Shown: positions 50,797 through 60,521, counted from the first letter of the stretch. The stretch is 64,000 nucleotides of DNA from UBA1433 sp964581565 (GCA_964581565.1 CAZOOZ010000001.1:248001-312000), one strand, 5' to 3'. Program-made: numbers and translations. The notes: generated from the sequence alone by a model not told the origin.

Positions 50797-52635
50797 ATGG
50801 AAGGGACAAAATTCAGAAATTTCTGCACAAGCAGAGCTACCAAAATCATTGTGTTTTTGCTTACAGTAATACTGGCTGCTGCTGCATGGATGCAGCTTGT
50901 ATTTATTTCTTCACAAGAAATAAACCCGGAATGTTTGATTATAAAAGAGTATAAAGACAGCTTCTCTTTTGAAAGCAGCTATGTAGATAACGCGTATGCG
51001 GATGTGTATAGAACACTGCTGGAGGGCGAATCCATGCCGTCAAATGCCGACTATTATTATTATATCAGTGATGGCAAGCAGTCTTATTCGAATGTAGAGA
51101 GCACAAACAGAGCGTTTTTTGCACAATATAGTGATTCGTTTTATGCATATGAGAACGGGGAATGGACGTTTGGCGAAAATACAAACGCTCATGCGCTTTA
51201 TGCGTTTGATGATGGAGTTACTATTTATATTGCTTTTGGTGACGAATTTATGGCAGATCATCAGGTTATCTGGGAGGCAAACCGGGATTATTTGATGCCG
51301 TACGCAGTCAGTATTCTGATATCTCTGCTGCTCAGTTTGTTTTTTCTTATCTGGCTTATTTGTGTCACCGGCAGGAAACCGCAGGATCGGCAGCTGCATC
51401 TGTCAAAACTGGACAGTATTTATTCCGATATACTGCTTGCGGCGCTTATCGGCATGTGTTTTCTTTCTTTTGCCATAGCCTTTGCGACAAATAACCATTT
51501 TTATTATGGGTATGCCCTCGCAGGTAATATGACTACGTATGAAGTCTACACATATGTACTGCTCGGAGTGGCATCGGCTGCGGCTTTTACGCTTTGTTTA
51601 GTGGTTTTCCTGTCTTTGATACGAAAAATAAAAGCGGGCAGGTTTGTAAAGCACAGCTTGATTTATGTTGTTTGTTATAAAATATTTGACTTTTTGAGAA
51701 GCTTTTTTGACGGAAGGAAGTTTGAAAAATATCCGCTGACAAAATCACTCTTCTATCGGCAGATGTTTTTTATCATCGCAAGTTTCATCCTAGTATTAAT
51801 TGCTTTTGCATGGAAATACAGCGTCGCGGTTCTGCTTCCCGTATTTTTAGAAATTGTAATGATTTACTGGTTTATCAAGGGCAATCGAAAAACTTATGAA
51901 GAAATCAACAAGGGCTTTAACGAAAGCCTTGAGGAGCAAATGAAAGCGGAAAGAATGAAAATTGCCTTGGTCACAAACGTATCACATGATTTAAAAACGC
52001 CTCTTACTTCTATTATCAGCTATGTGGATCTGCTTTCAAAGGAGGAGGATTTAAGCGATAGTGCTCGTGATTATGTGAATATCCTGGCGCAAAAAGCCGA
52101 ACGATTGCGACATATCGTATCCGACTTATTTGATTTGGCCAAGAGCACGAGCGGAGACATTGCTGTTGAGTGGGAAAAAATTGATTTGAAAAAATTAATT
52201 GAGCAAACGCTTGCGGATATGAGTGATGAGATCGAGCAGTCGGCCCTTAAGTTTAAAGTAAGCATGCCGGAAAATCCTGTTTACATCATTGCCGACGGCA
52301 AAAAAATGTATCGCGTTTTCTTAAATGTGTTCGACAATGCGCTGAAATATTCACTTGATTCAACAAGGGTATATGTTCGCCTCGAAGAAAAAAACAATGA
52401 AGCAGTTGCAACGATTATTAATACGGCAGGATATGAAATGGACTTTACATCTGAAGAGATATTACAGCGTTTCAGCAGAGGTGATAAAGCACGTTCGACC
52501 GAAGGAAACGGTCTTGGGCTTTCCATTGCCGAGAGCTTTACGAACGTGAGCGGCGGAGATTTTAAGCTTTATGTTGACGGGGACCAGTTTAAAACAGTTA
52601 TACGTTTTAAAATAAAAGATAATAAGGCATTTTAA
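50797..52635 (+). CDS. membrane sensor histidine kinase
   Basis: A 612-residue kinase. The first helix (about 17-37) is followed by an extracytoplasmic part of about 125 residues rich in Tyr and Asp, then five further helices up to about residue 365, a larger membrane part than in common VanS-type kinases. The dimerisation domain has VTNVSHDLKTPLTSIISYVD with the phosphorylated His near 400; the ATPase domain has the N box NVFDNALKYSL near 512 and the G box GNGLGLSIAESF near 573. ATG 50797 follows AAAGGAG. It forms a pair with the upstream regulator. The stimulus is unknown. Confidence 0.93.
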   Translation: MEGTKFRNFCTSRATKIIVFLLTVILAAAAWMQLVFISSQEINPECLIIKEYKDSFSFESSYVDNAYADVYRTLLEGESMPSNADYYYYISDGKQSYSNVESTNRAFFAQYSDSFYAYENGEWTFGENTNAHALYAFDDGVTIYIAFGDEFMADHQVIWEANRDYLMPYAVSILISLLLSLFFLIWLICVTGRKPQDRQLHLSKLDSIYSDILLAALIGMCFLSFAIAFATNNHFYYGYALAGNMTTYEVYTYVLLGVASAAAFTLCLVVFLSLIRKIKAGRFVKHSLIYVVCYKIFDFLRSFFDGRKFEKYPLTKSLFYRQMFFIIASFILVLIAFAWKYSVAVLLPVFLEIVMIYWFIKGNRKTYEEINKGFNESLEEQMKAERMKIALVTNVSHDLKTPLTSIISYVDLLSKEEDLSDSARDYVNILAQKAERLRHIVSDLFDLAKSTSGDIAVEWEKIDLKKLIEQTLADMSDEIEQSALKFKVSMPENPVYIIADGKKMYRVFLNVFDNALKYSLDSTRVYVRLEEKNNEAVATIINTAGYEMDFTSEEILQRFSRGDKARSTEGNGLGLSIAESFTNVSGGDFKLYVDGDQFKTVIRFKIKDNKAF

Positions 52636-52657
52636 ACATCTAAACCGTTATTTTCAT

Positions 52658-52697
52658 GCTGCAGCCATATATTAACATATGGTTGCAGCTTTATTTT
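52658..52697 (+). terminator. terminator of the two-component operon
   Basis: GCTGCAGCCATAT (52658-52670) and ATATGGTTGCAGC (52677-52689) pair with one G-T wobble, followed by TTTATTTT. Confidence 0.85.
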
Positions 52698-52752
52698 AAA
52701 GTAAATATGCTATAATTTATTTATTAAATACTTTGTATGTAGGAGCCGGAAA

Positions 52753-53508
52753 ATGAGACAAAAGATAAGAAGAACCGTCATACTCCTCTTTTTGCTGCTG
52801 CTGCCGATCACGCTGAATTATTTTTCTCCATATGTTTCCTTAAGCGGGGCAATAATCGGCATCGTATCGGGTAGTTTGCTGCTGTTTATGTTTCTGTTCA
52901 TTGGCGCGATTTTTTTTGGACGTGCATGGTGCGCATGGGTCTGCCCAATGGCAGGCTTGTCGGAGGCTGCAAAATATATCAATCATAGAAATGTCAATGT
53001 AAAAAGACTGCGAATTGTTCGCTACAGCATTTTTGCAATATGGTTTGTTTTCATTATAATAGCTTTTATTTTAGCCGGAGGTATTACAGCGATTGATCCC
53101 TTATATTTAACAGATAATATCATATCGGTCGATAGTCCTGATCGATATATTCTTTATTACGGTGTGCTTATCTTGTTTAGCGTTCTTACATTGTTGCTCG
53201 GAAAACGCGGAGCCTGTCATAGCATTTGCTGGATGGCACCATTTTTGACTGCGGGTTATCATGTCGGCAGACTGTTTAAAGTTCCGCAATTGCGGATCGA
53301 AACAAATGCCTCAAAATGTATAGACTGTAAGATATGCGACCGTAAATGCCCAATGAGCATTTACGTCAGTCGGAACGTAAAAAATGGATATATCCTCACC
53401 TCGGAGTGTATTTTATGCGGAGAGTGTGTTGACGGATGCAGCAAAGGAGCGCTTCGTTATACAATCAAAAAAAATGATTCGAAACAAGTTTGCGGCAATG
53501 ATGCATAA
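52753..53508 (+). CDS. membrane-bound 4Fe-4S protein (NapH/CcoG-like)
   Basis: A 251-residue protein with about four to five helices in the first 190 residues and two ferredoxin-type cluster motifs at the end: CIDCKICDRKCP near 192-203 and CILCGECVDGC near 222-232. Conserved cysteine pairs between helices, GRAWCAWVCPMAG near 56-68 and ACHSICWMAPF near 155, are typical of the NapH/NosR/CcoG-like electron-transfer family. It probably links a quinone or ferredoxin pool to a redox reaction at the membrane. No partner dehydrogenase is adjacent. Single gene. Confidence 0.88.
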   Translation: MRQKIRRTVILLFLLLLPITLNYFSPYVSLSGAIIGIVSGSLLLFMFLFIGAIFFGRAWCAWVCPMAGLSEAAKYINHRNVNVKRLRIVRYSIFAIWFVFIIIAFILAGGITAIDPLYLTDNIISVDSPDRYILYYGVLILFSVLTLLLGKRGACHSICWMAPFLTAGYHVGRLFKVPQLRIETNASKCIDCKICDRKCPMSIYVSRNVKNGYILTSECILCGECVDGCSKGALRYTIKKNDSKQVCGNDA

Positions 53509-53611
53509 AAGCTTTTGCAGGTGGAGTTGATTACCAAGCAATAATAAATCATAGACAACCGGCGGGCTCTTTGATACAATAAAACAAACGACAGAATTAA
53601 AGGTTTGATAG

Positions 53612-54322
53612 ATGTTTGAAATAAGAAGAGAACTTGGACGAAGCAGCGTTGGCGTAGACAGTACCTTATCGCTTGATGCGATGGCCGATATACTGCAAGA
53701 CTGCAGTATTTTTCATGTAGACAGCATGAAAAGTCAAAAAGAATACATGAAAAGAAACCATATTGAAATTTTCTATGCTTCACGGCAAATCGATATTATC
53801 AGGTTACCGGTATATCATGAGAATATTACGGTAAAGACATGGATATTTGATTGTAAAAGGCCTTATGCGTACCGAAATACTATTATTTTGGATAAAGACG
53901 AAAAAGTCTGTATTGCCTCATTTTCAATCGGTGCATTTGTGGATACACATACTGGTAAAGCGGTTTTAATGCCAAAAGAATTTGTAACCCAGATACTCAC
54001 AGAACAAAAATATCCAATGCAATACCTCGACAGAAAGATCGCTCTGCCCGACATAGAGCCTAAAGAGGCAGAACCTGTCGTTGTTTTAAAGGCACATATG
54101 GATTTTAATAAGCATGTGAATAATGCAAAATATATCACTATTGCACAGGAATATATGCCGGAAGGCTATACATGCGGCCGTATGCGTGCAGAATATAAAA
54201 TACCGGCAAAATATAAAGACGTCATGATACCCAAAATTTATCATATGCAGTACACTGTTATTGTGGATTTGTGTAGTGTAGACGGCAATTCTTATGCAAC
54301 AGTAGAGTTTGCACACATGTAG
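53612..54322 (+). CDS. acyl-ACP thioesterase
   Basis: A 236-residue double hot-dog protein that releases fatty acids from acyl carrier protein. The N-terminal domain has SVGVDSTLSLDAMADILQDC and the C-terminal domain the conserved HMDFNKHVNNAKYITIAQEY near 167-186 (D-x-N-x-H-V-N-N-x-x-Y), which supplies the catalytic Asn and His. Length and motifs match bacterial FatA-type enzymes. It precedes the DedA gene by 13 bp, suggesting a link with membrane lipids. ATG 53612 has only a weak SD (AAAGGTTTGAT). Confidence 0.9.
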   Translation: MFEIRRELGRSSVGVDSTLSLDAMADILQDCSIFHVDSMKSQKEYMKRNHIEIFYASRQIDIIRLPVYHENITVKTWIFDCKRPYAYRNTIILDKDEKVCIASFSIGAFVDTHTGKAVLMPKEFVTQILTEQKYPMQYLDRKIALPDIEPKEAEPVVVLKAHMDFNKHVNNAKYITIAQEYMPEGYTCGRMRAEYKIPAKYKDVMIPKIYHMQYTVIVDLCSVDGNSYATVEFAHM

Positions 54323-54335
54323 TCAGGGAGAGAGA

Positions 54336-54950
54336 ATGCAGGACTGGATTATCAATATCATGAATCAATTCGGCTATTTTGGGATCGCTTTCTTGATAGC
54401 CGTTGAAAATATATTCCCGCCGATACCCTCCGAAGTGATCCTCACTTTCGGTGGATTTATGACGACCTATGGCGATTTCAAAGCGTGGGAAGTAATCCTT
54501 GCTGCAACGGTAGGTTCTCTCATCGGAGCCGCTATTCTCTACAGCGTGGGAAGATTACTTTCCGAAGAACATTTGGGTAAACTTTTAGACGGCAGAGTAG
54601 GCAGAATACTCCATTTCAAAAAAGCCGATTTGCACAGGGCGACTTCTTGGTTCAACAGAAAAGGCAAGATCACCGTATTATTTTGCAGGTGTATTCCGGT
54701 ACTTCGCAGTCTGATTTCAATTCCTGCAGGAATGGCGCAAATGAAGATCGGACTTTTCTTGCTTTACACAACCATCGGGTCACTCGTATGGAATACTTTG
54801 CTTGTTCATTTGGGTGTTGCGGCCGGGGAATCATGGGAAAACATTGTAACCGGCACGAATACATACGCCACAATCACGATATTTGTTTTAATTCTGGCAG
54901 CCATTGTTTTACTCGGTATCTTTATAAAGAAGCGATTTATCAAAAAATAG
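54336..54950 (+). CDS. DedA family membrane protein
   Basis: A 204-residue protein with four to five helices including re-entrant segments. DedA signatures: YFGIAFLIAVENIFPPIPSE near 12-31, the glycine-rich SLIGAAILYSVGRLLSEEHL near 60-79, and FCRCIPVLRSLISIPAGMAQ near 115-134. DedA proteins act in lipid-carrier or phospholipid scrambling. The start is ATG 54336, after AGGGAGAG; the frame extends to 54309 inside the thioesterase gene. Likely operon with the thioesterase. Confidence 0.92.
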   Translation: MQDWIINIMNQFGYFGIAFLIAVENIFPPIPSEVILTFGGFMTTYGDFKAWEVILAATVGSLIGAAILYSVGRLLSEEHLGKLLDGRVGRILHFKKADLHRATSWFNRKGKITVLFCRCIPVLRSLISIPAGMAQMKIGLFLLYTTIGSLVWNTLLVHLGVAAGESWENIVTGTNTYATITIFVLILAAIVLLGIFIKKRFIKK

Positions 54951-55076
54951 TTTTATGATCTATAAATAAATTATCCAATGCAAATACTATATTTATATTA
55001 ATTGTAATATTTTCGCAGTAAATATCGTCTAAATACAGAAGAATTCAATGACAAAAAAAATACCATGGAGAAATAT

Positions 55077-56351
55077 ATGAAGAGAAATATGGTGAATATT
55101 TTTATTATTGTTATGATTGGACTGATCTTGCTTTCAACGGGCTGCGCTTCAAAAACGATCAAAGCAACCGATTTGATGGAAGGCGTCAACGCTCAGAATG
55201 AATCTGCAGCCAATGCGCTTGTCGATAGTGTATATGTGAGTTGCCTGAATGATTTTGCATCAGAATTGTTTATCTCGTCTTGTGAAAACGGCGGTAATGT
55301 GATGATATCACCGGTATCGGTCTATTTGGCGCTGGCTATGACGGTCAACGGAGCAGATGGCAACACGAAGACGGAAATACTGGATGCGCTGGCTAGCCGG
55401 GGTATTACTCTCCAGATGATCAATGCAGCCAGCCGTGATTTGCTTGCACTCTTGGATTTATCCGGTGAGAAAACCACACTTTCAATCGCCGATTCCATAT
55501 GGTATGACCAAACATTTGTGCCGGACGGACAATTTTTGCAAAATAATGCCAATTACTATAACGCACAGCTGCAGAAGTTAGACTTCAAAGACAGCAAAGC
55601 GCCAAATACGATCAATGAATGGGTAAGTCAGGCGACACAAGGCAAAATAGGCAAAATCATTTCTTCCATCGATTCTGATGTGGTCATGTATTTGATCAAT
55701 ACGATTTATTTTAAATCAGACTGGATGGAACCGTTCTCGAGTAATGATACAAAAGAGGCGGTGTTTTATGCACCTGACGGAACTCTTCAGACTGATTTTT
55801 TGAATAAAACGGGTTCAATGGATTATATTTCGGGGCAAAATGCACAGGGGGTTCTACTTTCATATGAAAATGAAGACCTTGCATATTTTGCGCTCTTGCC
55901 AAACGAAGACATGCCTGTCAGAGAATGGATAGAAGGCCAAGGTACTTCATTATTTGAAAACCTGTTTCGTATGATAGAAAATAAAGAGGCGGCGACAGTG
56001 CAATTATCTATGCCGAAATTTGAAACGAGCTACGAAGACAGCTTAATCAATGAATTAACGCAACTGGGCATTATAGATGCATTTGATACTGTGGAGGCAG
56101 ATCTTTCTCTAATGAACGAGGCTCATATCAAAAATCTGTATATCAGTGATGTGCTCCATAAGACGTATATTAAAGTAGATGAAAAGGGAACCGAAGCGGC
56201 GGCGGCTACATCAGTTGAAGTAGGACTTACAAGCATGCCATCGGCCGAAAAAGAATTGAATTTCAATAAGCCGTTCATCTACGGTGTCATAGACCTGAAA
56301 ACAAATACGTCTCTATTTGTAGGTATCATGGAAAATCCTTTATCAGAATAA
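55077..56351 (+). CDS. lipoprotein serpin (serine or cysteine protease inhibitor)
   Basis: A 424-residue serpin. The signal peptide ends in lipobox LSTGC near residue 22, so it is anchored to the outer face of the membrane. The core has MISPVSVYLALAMTVNGADG near 82, INTIYFKSDWMEPF near 208, and the reactive-centre loop with the hinge DEKGTEAAAATSVEVG near 370, followed by NFNKPFIYGVID. The small-residue hinge marks an inhibitory serpin. Counting from the hinge, P1-P1-prime falls at Thr-Ser (LTSM). Start: ATG 55077, 6 nt after GGAG. Bacterial serpins are uncommon and may protect against host or self proteases. Confidence 0.93.
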   Translation: MKRNMVNIFIIVMIGLILLSTGCASKTIKATDLMEGVNAQNESAANALVDSVYVSCLNDFASELFISSCENGGNVMISPVSVYLALAMTVNGADGNTKTEILDALASRGITLQMINAASRDLLALLDLSGEKTTLSIADSIWYDQTFVPDGQFLQNNANYYNAQLQKLDFKDSKAPNTINEWVSQATQGKIGKIISSIDSDVVMYLINTIYFKSDWMEPFSSNDTKEAVFYAPDGTLQTDFLNKTGSMDYISGQNAQGVLLSYENEDLAYFALLPNEDMPVREWIEGQGTSLFENLFRMIENKEAATVQLSMPKFETSYEDSLINELTQLGIIDAFDTVEADLSLMNEAHIKNLYISDVLHKTYIKVDEKGTEAAAATSVEVGLTSMPSAEKELNFNKPFIYGVIDLKTNTSLFVGIMENPLSE

Positions 56352-56386
56352 TACAAAAAAGATAAAGATAATAATTTTTTATAAAG

Positions 56387-56411
56387 AGCTGTTGTCAAAC
56401 AGCTTTATTTT
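56387..56411 (+). terminator. terminator of the serpin gene
   Basis: AGCTGTT (56387-56393) and AACAGCT (56398-56404), loop GTCA, followed by TTATTTTTTT. Confidence 0.82.
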
Positions 56412-56430
56412 TTTGTTTTGAATAAATTAA

Positions 56431-56733
56431 CTTGACAATGGAACACTGATCATCCATGTAATAAGCCAGTTAAGGGCACCCCGGTATGGATATTCTTTAA
56501 TTGAGCTATTGGAGGCCAAAGGTGTCAGCATTGAAGCCAACACCCTCTATCCGCTGCTGAGAAGGCTGGAAAAGCAGGCTCTACTTGAAAGCTGCTGGAA
56601 TACCGAAGGTGCCAAACCGAGAAAATATTACAAAATCAGTTCATATGGGGAAGAAATCCACGGCCAACTATGCAAGGCTTATTTTGAGATTGTGGAGAAT
56701 ACCAATCAATTAATTATGGAGGACAATCAATGA
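56431..56733 (+). pseudogene. PadR family transcriptional regulator without a valid start
   Basis: The open frame after the stop at 56428-56430 translates as a PadR winged helix: RYGYSLIELLEAKGVSIEAN then TLYPLLRRLEKQALLESCWN, KPRKYYKISSYG. Upstream residues LDNGTLIIHVISQLRAP are also PadR-like, yet there is no ATG, GTG or TTG in frame before the helix-turn-helix. The first usable codon is TTG 56509, in the middle of the recognition region, without ribosome binding site. The start is therefore lost. It is followed, with a 4-base overlap, by a HAAS-type gene, the usual partner of PadR regulators, which is also broken. Confidence 0.75.
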
Positions 56734-57701
56734 ATTTAATTGAAATTTATATTTCTGAGGTCATCAAATACCTGCCTCCCACAGAGCGGGAAGATGTGAA
56801 AAAGGAGCTTTATGCTCACGTTTTGAGCATGCTCGATGAAGAATACGATGAAGAAGATATTAAAAAAGTTTTAAGCGAACTTGGCGATCCTATGAACTTG
56901 GCAGATGAATACCGCAATAAAAAACGTTATTTGATAGGCCCTCAATATTACCACAGTTATATTAAAATATTAAAGATTCTTATTCCTATTATGGCAGTGG
57001 TAGCTGTGCTGATTTTCTTTTTGGATTATATTTTTGCAAATCAAGATATGAGTATCACTGATATCATAGCAGGATGCGTGATCAGTGCAATTTAGGCTGC
57101 GGCAGGCGTTTTCACAGTGTTTACGATCATGTTTGCCGTCGTTGAATACAGCAATACAAATAAAATTATGAAGAAAAAGAAATGGAATGTGGAAGATTTA
57201 AAAAAAGCGGAATATATCGCGAAATCGATCCCGAAATCCGAAGGCATCGTAAGCATTATTTTCAGCGTTTTATTTTTTGCTGTTTTATACTACACGCCCG
57301 AATTGATAGGGTGGTATGTTCGTGAAAACGGCATGCTTATAAATACACCTTTATTTGATGTGAACGCGCTGAGTCAGTATATGTCGATCATCACTATCAC
57401 TCTTGCCATACTTTTCGGTGTGCTCACAGCCGTATTAAAAATAGTATTCGGTGACTGGAATATCAGGCTTGCGGTTGTGAATGCACTGAATAATATTTTT
57501 TCGGCAATAGTTTGGAGTGTCATTCTGCTGAGCCGGAAAATATTCAACCCCGATATTTTTGCAAAAGCTTCACAGGCTATAGGGATCTCGCTTGAAAGTA
57601 TGATGCGGTTTTGGAATATAGGTATCAAAGTACTTGTTGTATTGATCATAATCGGCTGTGTCACAGATTGCATCAGTAAATTCAAGAAAAGCATCAATTG
57701 A
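56730..57701 (+). pseudogene. HAAS/DUF1700-type membrane protein interrupted by an in-frame TAG
   Basis: The first part (56730-57092) has the HAAS signature YISEVIKYLPPTEREDVKKE and LYAHVLSMLDEEYDEEDIKK, LGDPMNLADEYR, then a membrane helix near 85-105. A TAG at 57093-57095 stops it. The same frame continues without shift as AAAGVFTVFTIMFAVVEYSN and four more helices up to 57701. With one amber codon removed the protein would be about 323 residues, the expected size. TAG serves as ordinary stop for other genes in the window, so this is a nonsense mutation. PadR-HAAS pairs usually form an autoregulated membrane-stress or sporulation-linked unit. Confidence 0.8.
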
Positions 57702-57852
57702 AGAATTATTTTATCTTAAATAACAGCTGTTAAGAAAATATATCCGAGGGTCATTATAAGATGGATTTTGGCGCCGAATTATGATACCATAACAAATACA
57801 CAGAAAACGACTTGTCTGACATGTTTTTATTACGAAGCGAGGAGAATTGATC

Positions 57853-58356
57853 ATGGGTGTTTATACGGCGCAAATATTGGTTGGCTGCGGTAAAATGTAT
57901 GATAAAGGAATCAATCCGTCACATGTACTGTTTTTGTATGAAGATGATCAAGAGGCTACATGGGTCTTGAAACAGTTGGATCTGCAAAATGACCGGTCGT
58001 TTAAATCCTTGCAGCCGGCAATGCGATGGGCATGTCCGCTTGATAGTCTGCTTGATGATGCGATGCTACTTATTGCGATGTATGTGCTTGAAGATGACGT
58101 GGTCATCACGCTGGTCAAAGAACTTGAGAAAATAGACGATCTGGATAAATTAGATTTAAAAGACGGCATCACGAATGAAGACAGACAGATACTTTATGAT
58201 TTGGTGATGTCGATATCGGCAGAGTACACGCTCACTTTAACGGTGTTTGACTTTTCATTATTAAAGTGGCAGCTATCTTTACTTGAGAATTATTCAGCCG
58301 AAAAGCATATTTTTGTCGAACAAGATCAAAAACAAATTATTTCACAGCAGGCATAA
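57853..58356 (+). CDS. unknown acidic protein
   Basis: A 167-residue acidic, soluble protein (pattern GVYTAQILVGCGKMYDKGIN at the start; acidic EKIDDLDKLDLKDG near 97-110; helical throughout). No family, signal peptide or membrane segment was recognised. The start is ATG 57853, 8 nt after GGAG; a TTG at 57847 is in frame. Strong coding character: no disallowed codons, good SD, separate from neighbours by about 150 and 95 bp. No operon partner. The GCG tract and two early Cys and Met residues give no clear clue to function. Confidence 0.6.
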   Translation: MGVYTAQILVGCGKMYDKGINPSHVLFLYEDDQEATWVLKQLDLQNDRSFKSLQPAMRWACPLDSLLDDAMLLIAMYVLEDDVVITLVKELEKIDDLDKLDLKDGITNEDRQILYDLVMSISAEYTLTLTVFDFSLLKWQLSLLENYSAEKHIFVEQDQKQIISQQA

Positions 58357-58451
58357 AGCGATGTCTCTTTTATAAACAAGAATGGCTATTATTTTATTTC
58401 GCATATTTACTTATAAAAAAAATAGTATTTTAAAAAAGTATTGGTAACATT

Positions 58452-59774
58452 GTGATTAAAGATTTAACAAAAGGCTCTCCGCTAAAAGTTATCGCATCAT
58501 TTGCGATTCCCATGATTTTAGGGAATATTTTTCAACTGTTTTATAATATCATCGACAGTATCATCGTGGGGAGATACATAGGGCCTTCCGCGCTTGCGGC
58601 AGTGGGGAGCTCTTATACGATCATGGTTTTTTTAACTTCCATTCTCATCGGGCTATGCATGGGAGCGGGGGTGTTATTTTCACAATTTTTCGGTGCAAAG
58701 AAAAATGAAGATTTGAAACAAAGCATATCGACGTCATTTATTTTTATAGGAATATGTGCAGCCGTTTTGACTGTGCTTGCGCTGCTTTTTATAAACGAAA
58801 TTATTGTATTCATGAATGTGCCCTATGATATCGTCGCACAGAATAAAACGTATCTGAAAATTATTTTTTACGGTATTTTTTTCACATTTTTATATAATTG
58901 GTCGGCAGGTCTGCTGCGTGCTCTCGGCAATTCTAAAGTGCCGCTTTACTTTTTGATTTTATCAATGGTATGCAATATAGTGCTCGATATACTCTTTATT
59001 GTTTTTTTTCGCTGGGGAATTGCAGGAGCGGCCTATGCAACCATTCTTTCCATGGCAATCTCTTCTGCTTTATGCTTTGTCTACTGCATACGAAAAATAG
59101 AGTTTTTGCATTTTGAATTAAGAAATATCACATTTAATAAAAGAATTTTTTATTTGACGACAAATTATTCGCTTTTGACATCAATACAACAATCAATTAT
59201 GAATTTTGGGATTTTGATGATCCAAGGACTTGTGAATTCGTTCGGAACGCAGATCATGGCGGCGTTTGCCGTCGCCGTAAAAATAGATACGATTGCCTAT
59301 ATCCCGATGCAGGATTATGGAAATGCGTTTTCAACGTATATTGCACAAAATAAGGGAGCAGGCCAAACAAATAGAATCAAAGACGGATTCAAAGTGTCCA
59401 TGGGGCTTATTACGATCTTCGGCCTGGTTATCTCAGCTCTTGTATGGATTTTTGCAAGCAAACTCATGCTGCTTTTTGTGGCGCCGGGGGAAATTGAAGT
59501 CATTGCAACAGGGATTACGTATCTTCGCATTGAGGGCGTCTTTTATTTTTTGATCGGATACTTATTCATGTTTTACGGGTTTTACAGAGGCCTGGGCAGA
59601 ATGAAAATGTCAGTGGTACTCACGGTGATTTCGCTTGGTACAAGGGTGCTGCTTGCATACAGCTTTGCAGGCGTTTTCGGCACACGTATTATATGGTATT
59701 CGATCGTGATAGGATGGATTTTAGCGGATCTCGTGGGCCTGCTTTATTATAAAAAAATAAAAAATAATCTGTAG
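58452..59774 (+). CDS. MATE family efflux transporter
   Basis: A 440-residue exporter with 12 helices in two six-helix bundles. It starts with the typical SPLKVIASFAIPMILGNIFQ then LFYNIIDSIIVGRYIGPSAL, with further family motifs GLLRALGNSKVPLY near 155, GTQIMAAFAVAVKIDTIAYI near 260 and GFYRGLGRMKMS near 375. Such proteins export cationic drugs or metabolites using Na+ or H+. The start GTG 58452 has no strong SD, so expression may be low. Single gene. Confidence 0.93.
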   Translation: MIKDLTKGSPLKVIASFAIPMILGNIFQLFYNIIDSIIVGRYIGPSALAAVGSSYTIMVFLTSILIGLCMGAGVLFSQFFGAKKNEDLKQSISTSFIFIGICAAVLTVLALLFINEIIVFMNVPYDIVAQNKTYLKIIFYGIFFTFLYNWSAGLLRALGNSKVPLYFLILSMVCNIVLDILFIVFFRWGIAGAAYATILSMAISSALCFVYCIRKIEFLHFELRNITFNKRIFYLTTNYSLLTSIQQSIMNFGILMIQGLVNSFGTQIMAAFAVAVKIDTIAYIPMQDYGNAFSTYIAQNKGAGQTNRIKDGFKVSMGLITIFGLVISALVWIFASKLMLLFVAPGEIEVIATGITYLRIEGVFYFLIGYLFMFYGFYRGLGRMKMSVVLTVISLGTRVLLAYSFAGVFGTRIIWYSIVIGWILADLVGLLYYKKIKNNL

Positions 59775-59855
59775 AGATCAAAGATTATATAAGATATATA
59801 ATTTTTCATATTCAAGACAAAGCAGGCGAATACTAATAAAAATGGAGGGTTTTTG

Positions 59856-60443
59856 ATGAAAAATCGTAACTTAAAACATTTTTATGAAAAACTTGACCGA
59901 GGCTATTTTATCGACAATGAATATAAGGATCTCGCCGGGCTCGATCAGCCGCTTCCCATCGGTTATGAACAAACGATATCGCAGCCTTCGCTTGTGCTTG
60001 AAATGACAGAGTTTTTGGAAATTCAGAAAGACAGCAAGGTACTGGAAATAGGAACCGGTTCGGGATATCAGACAGCGCTTCTTGCCGAGTTTTCAGAATG
60101 TGTTTACACAATTGAGCGTATTGAAAAGCTTTCGCAAAGCGCGAAAAAAAAGCTGGACAGGCTCGGCTATAAAAATATTTATTACAAAATCGGAGACGGC
60201 AGCCTTGGATGGATTGAGCATAGCCCGTATGACCGCATTATCTGCACGGCAGCAGCGCAAAACATTCCCGCAGAGCTGGTTGGGCAGCTGGCTTGCGGCG
60301 GACGAATGCTTATTCCCGTTGGCCCCACAGAGTTTCAAGAGTTAATGCTTATTAAGAAAGACGGTCAGGGCAAGGTATTTGCAGAACCTCTTTTAATGGT
60401 TCGTTTTGTAGAGATGAAGGGAAAATACGGGTGGCATAGATAA
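59856..60443 (+). CDS. pcm: protein-L-isoaspartate O-methyltransferase
   Basis: Repairs damaged aspartyl and asparaginyl residues in proteins. The 195-residue enzyme has the substrate motif GYEQTISQPSLVLEMTEFLE near 42, the SAM loop VLEIGTGSGYQTALLAEF near 70 and DRIICTAAAQNIPAEL near 128, all matching the PCMT family. The start is ATG 59856 after GGAGGG; the TTG codon just before it is not needed. The downstream membrane protein gene begins 78 bp later. Confidence 0.94.
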   Translation: MKNRNLKHFYEKLDRGYFIDNEYKDLAGLDQPLPIGYEQTISQPSLVLEMTEFLEIQKDSKVLEIGTGSGYQTALLAEFSECVYTIERIEKLSQSAKKKLDRLGYKNIYYKIGDGSLGWIEHSPYDRIICTAAAQNIPAELVGQLACGGRMLIPVGPTEFQELMLIKKDGQGKVFAEPLLMVRFVEMKGKYGWHR

Positions 60444-60521
60444 AATAACTGCGGGAATGTTGGAATGGGACAAAACAGGTCAAACATAAAATATACAGAG
60501 TTCATCAAGGAGGTATTTGAA

